This document shows positions 1 through 7,377 of a stretch of DNA of 56,154 nucleotides, piece after piece; position 1 is the first letter of the stretch; every line of letters begins with the position of its first letter. The notes under the pieces are model-generated. The model did not search any database, had not been told where the DNA came from, and saw only the letters and a program-made list of their open reading frames with translations. Both the position numbers and the translations under genes were made by a program. Source of the DNA: JBBQER01 sp052148155 (lineage in GTDB: Bacteria; Actinomycetota; Acidimicrobiia; IMCC26256; PALSA-610); the NCBI GenBank assembly GCA_052148155.1, contig JBKQIY010000136.1:1-56154 (forward strand). The letters run 5' to 3'.

Positions 1-268
1 GGACGAATTCCTGACCGCCATTCGAGCGGGTCTGACCCCGCATCCGGATCGTCGTCTCAGCCGTCGAAAAAGCGACGGGTGCTCGTCTCGAGCGCGTGGA
101 TTCGGCGGCGCCGGCGGCCAGATGCGCGACCAGCTCATGGGCGGTCCAGCCGCGACATGCCGTGAGCCTCGTCGCAGGCGTCGCGAGCAGCGTCGTGATT
201 AACTCGCCGACTTCGTCGACGTCGCCACCATCAGTGGTGGTTAGGGCGGTGTGGGCAGTTCCGGCCAT
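1..268 (-). CDS. mycothiol-dependent maleylpyruvate isomerase-like protein, N-terminal part
   Basis: Reading leftwards from ATG at 268, an open frame of 89 codons runs off the window. Residues around 41-56 read GWTAHELVAHLAAGAAE, the typical start of the mycothiol-dependent isomerase/DinB-like N-terminal four-helix domain (TIGR03083-type), where the conserved Trp and His help form the metal/thiol site. Family members run about 200-270 residues, so most of the protein lies outside the window. Residues beyond about 53 fall in the left arm of the inverted repeat, so the sequence there may be unreliable. The family acts in the cytosol on mycothiol or other small-molecule substrates; no specific substrate can be assigned. 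Confidence 0.6.
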   Translation of the reverse strand, partial: MAGTAHTALTTTDGGDVDEVGELITTLLATPATRLTACRGWTAHELVAHLAAGAAESTRSRRAPVAFSTAETTIRMRGQTRSNGGQEFV

Positions 269-434
269 GCACGGAGTATCGACCCGGACCGTCAGACGAA
301 TCCGGACGACATCCGATCGCAGCGCGCCGCCGAATCCACGCGCTCGAGACGAGCACCCGTCGCTTTTTCGACGGCTGAGACGACGATCCGGATGCGGGGT
401 CAGACCCGCTCGAATGGCGGTCAGGAATTCGTCC
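1..434. repeat. 111-bp perfect inverted repeat at the window edge
   Basis: Bases 1-111 are the exact reverse complement of 324-434 (base i pairs with base 435-i; pairing breaks at 112/323). The arms enclose a 212-bp loop. The left arm lies inside the truncated isomerase-like gene, and the right arm repeats the same coding segment on the opposite strand, where it has no start of its own. The arm may continue beyond base 1. A fold-back assembly or amplification artefact at a contig end is the simplest explanation; a true local inverted duplication is the alternative. Beyond the right arm, 435-581 holds no gene that I can support. Confidence 0.9.
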
Positions 435-581
435 CGACGCCACGCACCCGGCCCCGGGTTTCGATGCACGAATGATCGTGCACGAGCCGTTCGTCGTTGA
501 CGCGCGGGACGTGCGCGGCGGCACGAAACGCGGGGTCAGGCCCTCCCGAGTGGGCGTCACCAGTCTTGCTCCGTGAACCCG

Positions 582-1877
582 TCACGCGGGCTGATCGACC
601 TCGGACGTCACCCGATGCCGGAGAATTGCATCGATCGCGACCGCAGCGAGGACGACAATCGCGATCTCCGCGGGCCGTCGGAATCTCGGGTCGCCCCAGA
701 ACAGAGCGGCGGTACCGGTCACCATGACAGGCATCGCGAGCAACGGTCCGACCGATGTCCTTCGTCTGCGCAAGACAAACACGCCCGCCGCGGCCAGCGG
801 TACGAGCACGGCGTAGATGCCAAGCGCGATCCACGACCACGTACGCGGTCGGCTTTCGAGCTCGCCGATGCCGACATTGTCGGCCGGATTGTAGACATCC
901 CACACACGTCCGACCCGCGCCAGGACGACGAGCGGAAGTCGTGACTTGTGATGCTCGATGTAGCGCACGGTGCGCGAGCGAATCTCGCTGGCGGCGACAT
1001 CCTCTTCGATCGGACGAGCGGTGATGTCCGAAAAACACGAGTCGGTCCAGAGTCCGATGCGAGGGCCGTAGTAGACGGGATCACAGTTCGCGCCACCGAG
1101 GGTGGTGTCGAAGGCGGTCGAGATCAACACGGGCTTTTGGAATCGTTGGAGGTTGTAGATCGTCCAGGGTGCGAGCACGAGCGCCACTGCGAGCGTCGCG
1201 ACGCCGGCCCGGCGCAGACGAGCCAAGATCGTGTCGTCTCGTCTGGCAACGCAGACGGGCACCAGGAGCAGCGGAACGAGCAGGAGCAGCTCGCCGCGAG
1301 TCAACGCTGCGAGACCCACGATCACGCCGAGCCATGCCGCGGTCCGCAGTCGACCGTTGCGCAGGACTCGGTAGCCGACGAGAAGAGCGAGCGCAATGAA
1401 AACGCCGGCCAACGCTTCGGACATAAGCAAGCCGTCGTAGAGCCAGAGGTTCGGATACAGCGCGGCGATCGTCGCGGCGATCACTCCGACGCTCCAACCG
1501 GCGATCTCTGCGCCGAGCAAGGCAACGATCGGCACGACCATCGCACCGATCAACGCGACGACGAGTCGGTGGGCGTTGAAGCTGCGCGCGCCGAGTTTCG
1601 ATGCGATCGCGAGCACCACGACGAGCAGCGGAGGATGTCCAGCACTCGGACGATGCGGTCCTTTGCCGGCACTATTGAGGAGATACGGCGCGATGAAGCC
1701 CTGCCCGTCAGCAACCAGGTTCGCCTGTTGCGAATAGAAGATCGGGTCGTAGTCGACGAGGTAGCCCGGCTGCGATGGCTCGTGGACGAACACGACCATC
1801 GCGACACGTGTCCCAGCGCCGACCACGGATATCGCGGCCACGGCGAGGAGGAACCACAGCGGGAACCGGCGGAGCAC
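582..1877 (-). CDS. GT39/ArnT-like membrane glycosyltransferase
   Basis: 431-residue polytopic membrane protein with about 10-11 hydrophobic segments. After TM1 comes a periplasm-facing loop with an acidic DYDPIFY motif near residues 43-49, as in the GT-C fold of dolichyl/polyprenyl-phosphate-dependent glycosyltransferases (PMT, ArnT, GT39/GT83), where the first-loop Asp is catalytic. Further on is a 'LMSEALAG' segment near residue 152 and a soluble tail with 'YYGPRIGLWTDSCF'. It probably transfers a lipid-linked sugar to an extracytoplasmic acceptor; the substrate is unknown. ATG at 1877 places TM1 at the N-terminus. It has no clear operon partner. The family call is good; the exact subfamily is uncertain. 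Confidence 0.8.
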   Translation of the reverse strand: MLRRFPLWFLLAVAAISVVGAGTRVAMVVFVHEPSQPGYLVDYDPIFYSQQANLVADGQGFIAPYLLNSAGKGPHRPSAGHPPLLVVVLAIASKLGARSFNAHRLVVALIGAMVVPIVALLGAEIAGWSVGVIAATIAALYPNLWLYDGLLMSEALAGVFIALALLVGYRVLRNGRLRTAAWLGVIVGLAALTRGELLLLVPLLLVPVCVARRDDTILARLRRAGVATLAVALVLAPWTIYNLQRFQKPVLISTAFDTTLGGANCDPVYYGPRIGLWTDSCFSDITARPIEEDVAASEIRSRTVRYIEHHKSRLPLVVLARVGRVWDVYNPADNVGIGELESRPRTWSWIALGIYAVLVPLAAAGVFVLRRRRTSVGPLLAMPVMVTGTAALFWGDPRFRRPAEIAIVVLAAVAIDAILRHRVTSEVDQPA

Positions 1878-2013
1878 GCGGGGAGTCTGGCAGCTCGGCG
1901 GTCCGGCTCAGCGCCGGAGGCGGCGCTTGGCGTCCGTGCCGAAAAAACGCGTTCTCGGCACCTCCACTCCGTAGCCTCGACAGGTCAGCATCATGGATAC
2001 TCGGAGGGGCCCT

Positions 2014-2514
2014 GTGACCAGCACCCAATCCACCGCCAACATCCGACCGCGACTAGCCGGAGCGCTGCTGATCGTGGTGCTCGGCGTCGGCGTCGCGGCG
2101 TGCAGCTCCTCGAGTAAGGCGAGCGCCCCTTTGGCGACAGTTCCGACCCCGCCGACGCAGGCGCAGCTGCCGAGCACCCTTGCCGCGCCGCAGAAGGGCA
2201 AGCCCGCTCCTGACGCGGCGGAAGAGGCCATCACTCGGTACGAAACGACGCACGGACCGAAGCTCGGCACCTGGGTCATCACCTCGCTGCAGGCCTCAAC
2301 ATCTGACCCGTCGTTTGTGATGTATCGCATCAGCCCGGCATCCTCCAAGGACACCGACGTGAAGGGTGGATACGGATTCGCACATGAATTTGGCGCGACG
2401 TGGAGTGTCGTCGCCTTCGGGTCCAGCGCGGTCGGCTGCCCACCCGGTGTGCCCGGCGACGCCACGATTCCGCCGACGGTGCTCTCGACGTTCGACCTCA
2501 CCTGCCCGGGGTAG
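2014..2514 (+). CDS. small secreted lipoprotein, unknown function
   Basis: About 166 residues from GTG at 2014, chosen because GGAGGGG lies 4 bp upstream; ATG at 1993 in the same frame has no such site. A basic n-region and hydrophobic core end in the lipobox 'GVAAC' (Cys about 30), followed by a Ser/Ala-rich tether and a Pro-rich linker. The mature domain begins near residue 60 and has two late cysteines (in 'VGCPPG' and 'DLTCPG') that could form a disulfide. I do not recognise a family. It is divergent from the glycosyltransferase, with 136 bp between the starts. Probably anchored to the outer face of the membrane. Confidence 0.75.
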   Translation: MTSTQSTANIRPRLAGALLIVVLGVGVAACSSSSKASAPLATVPTPPTQAQLPSTLAAPQKGKPAPDAAEEAITRYETTHGPKLGTWVITSLQASTSDPSFVMYRISPASSKDTDVKGGYGFAHEFGATWSVVAFGSSAVGCPPGVPGDATIPPTVLSTFDLTCPG

Positions 2515-2636
2515 CGATCCGGTTCTCGGCGCGTCGTTCGGCTTGCTATATCACGTTGGTCGACCGACACCGGACGTACTTCCAAACCATCTTCTTGCCC
2601 TTCGCGAACCGCGACCCGCACCGAACCACACTCACC

Positions 2637-3061
2637 GACACCTGCGTGTTCGCCGTGGTGAACGTGGGTGCGCTCGTGAGCGCGCGGTATACGCGCGACA
2701 CAAGACGATGGGTGTGCGCGCCCATCGCGCTCGCGTCATGAGGTGACGGCGTCGCGATGGCATTGATGACCTTCGCCGCCAACCAGTGGTCGCGTACGCG
2801 TTCGACATCCTGGTCGCAAACGCGAGCATCGCGTTCCTTGACGCGTCCCCCGCGATCGTGCATCACATCGGCACCCGAGACGCGAGGGCAGGTCTTTGCG
2901 CGCAAACGGTGCTGTTCCTCGCCAGCACCTCGAGCGGCGGTCCCGTCGTCGGTTGGATGTTGCAGCAGTTCGGCGCGAGAGACGCGATCGCCGTCGATGC
3001 GGTCGCCGCGCTCGGTGCCGGCGTGTGGGGCCTCGCGAAGGCGCGCCGCAGCACGAGATGA
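2637..3061 (+). pseudogene. decayed MFS transporter (C-terminal remnant)
   Basis: The reading frame beginning at 2786 encodes 'LFLASTSSGGPVVGWMLQQF' then GARDAIAVDAVAALGAG, which matches the last two to three membrane helices of EntS/MFS_3-type exporters. Upstream, in a different frame, 2637-2741 encodes 'VVNVGALVSARYTRD', resembling an earlier MFS helix, then hits a stop. No full-length frame links them, so the gene carries at least one stop and one frameshift and has lost its 5' half. The intact MFS at 43376 belongs to the same broad family, but direct paralogy is not shown. Confidence 0.55.
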
Positions 3062-3073
3062 CCGGCGCCCTCC

Positions 3074-3250
3074 TCAGCAGTGGCCGATGCTCGACCGGCG
3101 TCGCCAGAACTCGTCGAGCCGCTCGTCGTCGGTCAGATCTCGCAGTAGCAGACCGGCGTCCGCCGCCAAGGCGTCAGCCCCGCCGGGCGCGGGCACCCGG
3201 ACCTCGTCCGGGTCGTCGACACTCGTTGACCGTTCCACCTGCAAGTCCAT
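3074..3250 (-). CDS. small acidic protein, unknown (58 aa)
   Basis: A 58-codon frame from ATG at 3250 to TGA at 3074. Support comes from an AAAGGA ribosome-binding site about 7 bp upstream and from third positions that are mostly G or C. The protein begins 'MDLQVERSTSVDDPDEVRV', is acidic and Ala/Asp-rich, and ends 'RLDEFWRRRSSIGHC'. No family is recognised and it has no signal peptide or membrane segment. It diverges from the oxidoreductase that starts at 3382, so the 131 bp between them would hold both promoters. It could be a fortuitous frame. Confidence 0.45.
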   Translation of the reverse strand: MDLQVERSTSVDDPDEVRVPAPGGADALAADAGLLLRDLTDDERLDEFWRRRSSIGHC

Positions 3251-3381
3251 GCTGAGTCCTTTGCTCGCTCGTCGGAACAGGGTCGCAAACGAAGATGAGA
3301 CGAACCTCTGAGTCTGGTAAAAATTTGGTTCGCGGCCGCCGAACAGGCCGCGATCTCGGCGCCGGTGGCATCATGCCGGCC

Positions 3382-4467
3382 ATGAGCTACCGCGTGATCC
3401 AGTGGGCCACGGGAGGAGTGGGTCGGGCCGCGATCGCAGGGGTGCTCGCACATCCCGATCTCGAACTGGTCGGCGCCTGGGTACACAGCCCCGCTAAAGA
3501 CGGCGTCGACGTCGGCGAGCTCGTCGGTCGCGACCGCATCGGAGTGACCGCCACGGGTGACGTCGACGCGCTCTTGGCCACCGACGCCGACTGCGTCCTA
3601 TACAGCCCGTTCATCGCCGACGCCGAAGTCGTGACCGCGATACTGCAGTCGGGTAAGAACGTCGTCACTCCGCTCGGCTGGTTCTACCCGCCGGCCGATG
3701 AACGCCGACGGCTCGATACCGTCGCCAAGCGAGCCGGGGTCACACTCCACGGCACCGGCATTCATCCGGGCGGGATCACCGAACGGTTCCCGCTCATGAT
3801 CTCAGCCCTGTCCGGTTCGATCACACACGTGCGCGCCGAAGAGTTCTCCGACATCCGCACCTACGGCGCGACCGATGTCGTGCGCGACTGGATGCTCTTT
3901 GGCAAGAAACCCGAAGAAGCTCGCACCAGCATCATGGCCGATGCCCTGGGCGCGGGATTTCGACAGTCGGTATTCATGGTCGCCGACGAGTTGGGTTTCG
4001 ACATCGAACCTCGGCTGCGCACCACGCATCAGATGGCGGTGGCCACCGTCGCAATCGACTCGCCGATCGGTCCGATCCAGCCGGGAACGGTCGCAGCACA
4101 ACGTTTCAAATGGGAAGCCTTGGTCGACGGCGCGCCGGTCGTCACGGCTGCCGTCAACTGGCTCATGGGCGAGGAGGACCTCGACCCGGGCTGGAAGTTC
4201 GGTCCCGCCGGCGAGCGCTTCGAGGTCGAGGTCACCGGCGATCCCAGCTGCCTGGTGACGTTCACGAAGCTGCACCCCGAGACCGTCGAAGCCGGCCTCG
4301 TACGCAATCCGGGCATCGTCGCGACTGCGCTGCACTGCGTCAACGCAATCTCGTACGTGTGCGCGGCGGAGCCCGGCTTGTTGACATACCTGGACCTGCC
4401 GCTTGTGGCCGGCCGTGCGTCGCTCGATGTTCACCACAGCCGACGCGTCTCCGGCGGCCCGCAATGA
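3382..4467 (+). CDS. NAD(P)H-dependent amine dehydrogenase-like oxidoreductase
   Basis: 361 residues from ATG 3382 (MSYRVIQWATGGVGRAAIAG); ATG 3373 in frame adds only three residues. The opening segment is the Rossmann nucleotide-binding loop of the dihydrodipicolinate-reductase-like family that contains 2,4-diaminopentanoate dehydrogenase and many actinobacterial relatives of unknown substrate. 'GTGIHPGGITERFPLMISAL' is the usual conserved central motif of this family. The gene overlaps the following SDR by 4 bp (ATGA), so the two are translationally coupled and probably serve one pathway. Cytosolic. The family is confident; the reaction is not. Confidence 0.82.
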   Translation: MSYRVIQWATGGVGRAAIAGVLAHPDLELVGAWVHSPAKDGVDVGELVGRDRIGVTATGDVDALLATDADCVLYSPFIADAEVVTAILQSGKNVVTPLGWFYPPADERRRLDTVAKRAGVTLHGTGIHPGGITERFPLMISALSGSITHVRAEEFSDIRTYGATDVVRDWMLFGKKPEEARTSIMADALGAGFRQSVFMVADELGFDIEPRLRTTHQMAVATVAIDSPIGPIQPGTVAAQRFKWEALVDGAPVVTAAVNWLMGEEDLDPGWKFGPAGERFEVEVTGDPSCLVTFTKLHPETVEAGLVRNPGIVATALHCVNAISYVCAAEPGLLTYLDLPLVAGRASLDVHHSRRVSGGPQ

Positions 4468-5279
4468 TCCTCGACCGGTTCGCGATCGATGGCCGCACCG
4501 CCATCGTCACGGGCGCGGGACTGGGCATCGGTCGAGGTATCGCCATCGGGTTGGCCGAAGCCGGCGCCGATGTGGCGTTGGCGGCCCGGACTGAGGCCGA
4601 CCTCGAGGAGGTCGCAGTACATATCCGTTCGCTCGGCCGACGCGCGCTCGTCGTCCCGACAGATGTGACCCACGCCGACGCGTGTGCGTACCTGGTGACG
4701 CACACGGTCGAACAGTTCGGCCGCCTCGACATTCTCGTCAACAACGCGGGCGGAGCCATGCCCCGCGCCGCGATGGACACCAGCGAAGGCTTCATGGCGC
4801 GAACCTTCGCGTTTAACGTCACCGCACCGCTGACGCTCACCAAGCTCGCGGCGCGTCAGATGGTCGACACCGCGGGCTCTGGCGCAGTGGTGAACATCTC
4901 TTCGCGTTCGGCCAGTATGACGCAGACGATGTTCGTCGCGTACGGGTCAGCCAAGGCTGCACTCAATCGCATGACGCGCAATATCGCTCCGGAGTTGGCC
5001 CCGCGTGTACGCGTGAACGCGATCGACGTGGGCGGGGTCGCGACCCGTTCCCTCGACGTCGTGCTCACGAACGACGAGCTACGTCGGCAGTTCCTCGACG
5101 GGACCCCCATGCGGCGGGCCGGCGAGCCTGAAGACATCGCGTGTGCCGTCCTCTACCTCGTATCCGACGCGTCGTCGTGGGTGACCGGCAAGGTGTTCGA
5201 AATCGACGGCGGCACCGAGGCGCCGTCGATACACGTGCCGGCCCCTCCCCTCGAACCCGAAATATTGTCAGGTCAGTAG
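4464..5279 (+). CDS. short-chain dehydrogenase/reductase (SDR)
   Basis: 271 residues. It has the SDR cofactor loop 'TGAGLGIGRG' (about residues 16-25), the 'NNAGG' motif, a serine-rich 'NISSRSAS' strand with the catalytic Ser, and the active-site pair Y160-x3-K164 in 'AYGSAKA'. The C-terminal 'VTGKVFEIDGGTE' is also typical of classical SDRs. It should oxidise or reduce an alcohol/ketone with NAD(P). The ATG lies inside the stop of the upstream oxidoreductase. It ends convergently, overlapping the DUF6629 gene by 12 bp. Confidence 0.9.
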   Translation: MILDRFAIDGRTAIVTGAGLGIGRGIAIGLAEAGADVALAARTEADLEEVAVHIRSLGRRALVVPTDVTHADACAYLVTHTVEQFGRLDILVNNAGGAMPRAAMDTSEGFMARTFAFNVTAPLTLTKLAARQMVDTAGSGAVVNISSRSASMTQTMFVAYGSAKAALNRMTRNIAPELAPRVRVNAIDVGGVATRSLDVVLTNDELRRQFLDGTPMRRAGEPEDIACAVLYLVSDASSWVTGKVFEIDGGTEAPSIHVPAPPLEPEILSGQ

Positions 5280-5933
5280 TGGCGGCCGCACCCAGCTCGG
5301 ACTCGCGTAACGCATGTGGAGTGCGATCGCGCCCGCAGACACTGCCGCATACCCGCACCATACTGACGTGAAGCCGTCGATCGTCATCCAGGAGATGACG
5401 ACCACCGCCACAAGGTTCACGAGCCCGAAAATCGCGATGCCGCGGTAACCGGAGAAAAACAACGCACCGCAGATCGCCGCGACATAGCAGGCGACGACGA
5501 AACCACCGTGTTTCAGTCCGACGTCGTAGGCAAGGTGATACGGCCGCAGCGCGACACTGATCCCAGGCGAGCGGAGCATCGTGACCAGGAGCACGGTCGA
5601 CACGGCGCCGCCGAGCGCAACGAAGGGCAACATCCGCAGTTTGCGTCGACTGGTCGGCTCGAGTGCGCGCACCGCCAGAGGTACGAAGATCGGAAGAACG
5701 ACGAACGCGACGAGGAGATACAGCCAGAGCGCGACCCGCTCGATCGTGTGGGATACGTGACCTTGAAGTCCCCACCACACGAACGTTTCGATCAGCTGGT
5801 GGACACCCAGCACAACTGGCAGCGCCGCGAGCAGAAGATGATCGTCACGGCCGCGCAAATGCCGGCAGGCATCGACGCCGATCGCGGTTACGACGACCCC
5901 GCCGACAAGATCGGCTTGCGGCGAGAAGCACAC
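5268..5933 (-). CDS. DUF6629 family integral membrane protein
   Basis: 221 residues from GTG 5933, giving (M)CFSPQADLVGGVVVTAIGVD, the canonical start of DUF6629 proteins; an upstream ATG at 5972 adds 13 basic residues. Six to seven hydrophobic segments follow, with conserved 'GVHQLIETFVWWGLQG' after the second helix. Function is unknown for the family; the conserved His/Glu/Trp patch inside the membrane suggests a ligand or cofactor site (inference). The start region overlaps or abuts the divergent aminotransferase start at 5971, leaving only 37 bp for two promoters if GTG is right. Confidence 0.8.
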   Translation of the reverse strand: MCFSPQADLVGGVVVTAIGVDACRHLRGRDDHLLLAALPVVLGVHQLIETFVWWGLQGHVSHTIERVALWLYLLVAFVVLPIFVPLAVRALEPTSRRKLRMLPFVALGGAVSTVLLVTMLRSPGISVALRPYHLAYDVGLKHGGFVVACYVAAICGALFFSGYRGIAIFGLVNLVAVVVISWMTIDGFTSVWCGYAAVSAGAIALHMRYASPSWVRPPLLT

Positions 5934-5970
5934 GGCGAACCGTACTCTACGTGCCCGAAAAGGAGGAGCC

Positions 5971-7377
5971 ATGTCGCACCATGTAGATGACGGCGCGGCC
6001 ACCGTTCCCGTCGAGCTCGTCGGCGACGACCTCGAAGTCCCGTGCGTTGACGGCGTGCAACGCCGGTACGTCAATCTCGACGCGGCTGCGTCGACGAGTG
6101 CGCTCGCTGCCGTGGCGGAAAAGGTGCACAACGTAGTGCCGTGGTATTCGAGTGTGCACCGGGGCGCGGGATACAAGTCCCGAGTCACCACCGAAGCCTA
6201 CGAGCGGGCCCGAGCCGCGATGCTTCGATTCGCGGGACGGTCAGCCGACGGCCCGGACATCGCGATCATCTGTCGGAACACCACCGAAGCCATCAATCAG
6301 CTGGCGTACCGGCTGAGGCTCACCTCGGACGATGTCGTCGTCACGACCGTCGTCGAACATCACGCCAATCTGCTGCCGTGGGCGCGTATTTGTCGCCGCC
6401 GGTTCGTCGACTGTGGACGCGACGGCACGTTCGGCCTCGACGATGTCGTCACTGCCCTCGACGCAACACCGCGCCCCAAGCTGTTGGCCATCACGGGGGC
6501 GTCGAACGTCACCGGCTGGATGCCACCGATTGCAGAGATCACCGAGGCTGCGCACGACCGGGACATACCGGTGTTCTTGGATGCGGCGCAGCTCGCGCCG
6601 CACCGGCGCCTTCCATCGAGCGTCGACTTCGTTGCTTGGAGTGGCCACAAGATGTACGCACCGTTCGGAGCCGGCGCGCTCGTGGGTCCTCGACATGCGT
6701 TCCTGGACGGCGACCCGTTCTTGGCGGGAGGGGGTGCAGTCGATCTCGTCGACCTCGATGAAGTGGTCTGGACCGATCCGCCCGAACGTGAAGAAGCGGG
6801 TTCTCCCAACGTGCTTGGCGCGATCGCGCTCCATGCTGCGATCGATGAGTTCGAGCTGATCGGACGGTCATCGATCGAACGGCACGACCGCGACATGGCA
6901 GTTCGGCTCCGTTCCGAGCTTTGCGCGATCGCGGGCGTCCATCTTCTCGGGCCGGACCTCGATCAGTTCTGTTTGCCGGTCGCGACGTTTACCGTTGACG
7001 GAACACATCACTCGCTCGTCGCGGCCCGCCTGAGCGCGGAGTACGGGATCGGAGTTCGTCACGGATGCTTTTGTGCGCATCCATATCTTGTACGTCTGCT
7101 CGGTCTGGACGACGTCGAGATCGACGCGTACCGAGCGGCGGTGATCCGAGGTGACCGACGCGAGATGCCCGGCGCGGTGCGGGCGAGTGCGAGCCTCGCG
7201 ACGTCATCGACCGACGTCGACCGGCTGATCGAAGCGGTCACGTCCATCGCGGGTGGGTCGACGCCACCGGTCAGCTATCGCCAGGAAGCGCGCACCGGTG
7301 ATTACTGGCCTGAGACGACCGCGCCCGGATGGGCCGCCGATCAGCGTGCGGTCGGCGCCTCCTGTGCGCCGGGCTAA
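5971..7377 (+). CDS. class-V aminotransferase / cysteine desulfurase-like enzyme
   Basis: 468 residues with a strong AAAGGAGGAG ribosome-binding site 3 bp before ATG. PLP-fold landmarks: 'VEHHANLLPW' with His130, 'FLDAAQ' with Asp204 (binds the pyridine N), and Lys227 in 'SGHKMYAPFGAGAL' (Schiff base). 'VRHGCFCAHP' places Cys368 where SufS/CsdA enzymes keep the persulfide-forming Cys. The protein is longer than SufS (about 410) because of a C-terminal tail of about 45 residues ending 'VGASCAPG'. It may release sulfur from cysteine or cleave a related amino acid; no Suf scaffold genes are nearby, so a specialised role is likely (inference). Confidence 0.85.
   Translation: MSHHVDDGAATVPVELVGDDLEVPCVDGVQRRYVNLDAAASTSALAAVAEKVHNVVPWYSSVHRGAGYKSRVTTEAYERARAAMLRFAGRSADGPDIAIICRNTTEAINQLAYRLRLTSDDVVVTTVVEHHANLLPWARICRRRFVDCGRDGTFGLDDVVTALDATPRPKLLAITGASNVTGWMPPIAEITEAAHDRDIPVFLDAAQLAPHRRLPSSVDFVAWSGHKMYAPFGAGALVGPRHAFLDGDPFLAGGGAVDLVDLDEVVWTDPPEREEAGSPNVLGAIALHAAIDEFELIGRSSIERHDRDMAVRLRSELCAIAGVHLLGPDLDQFCLPVATFTVDGTHHSLVAARLSAEYGIGVRHGCFCAHPYLVRLLGLDDVEIDAYRAAVIRGDRREMPGAVRASASLATSSTDVDRLIEAVTSIAGGSTPPVSYRQEARTGDYWPETTAPGWAADQRAVGASCAPG

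Noticed and set aside
29..42. TCTGACCCCGC-type motifs as REP elements
   Set aside because: Three loose copies near 29, 400 and 534; two belong to the arms of the inverted repeat, so there is no independent family.
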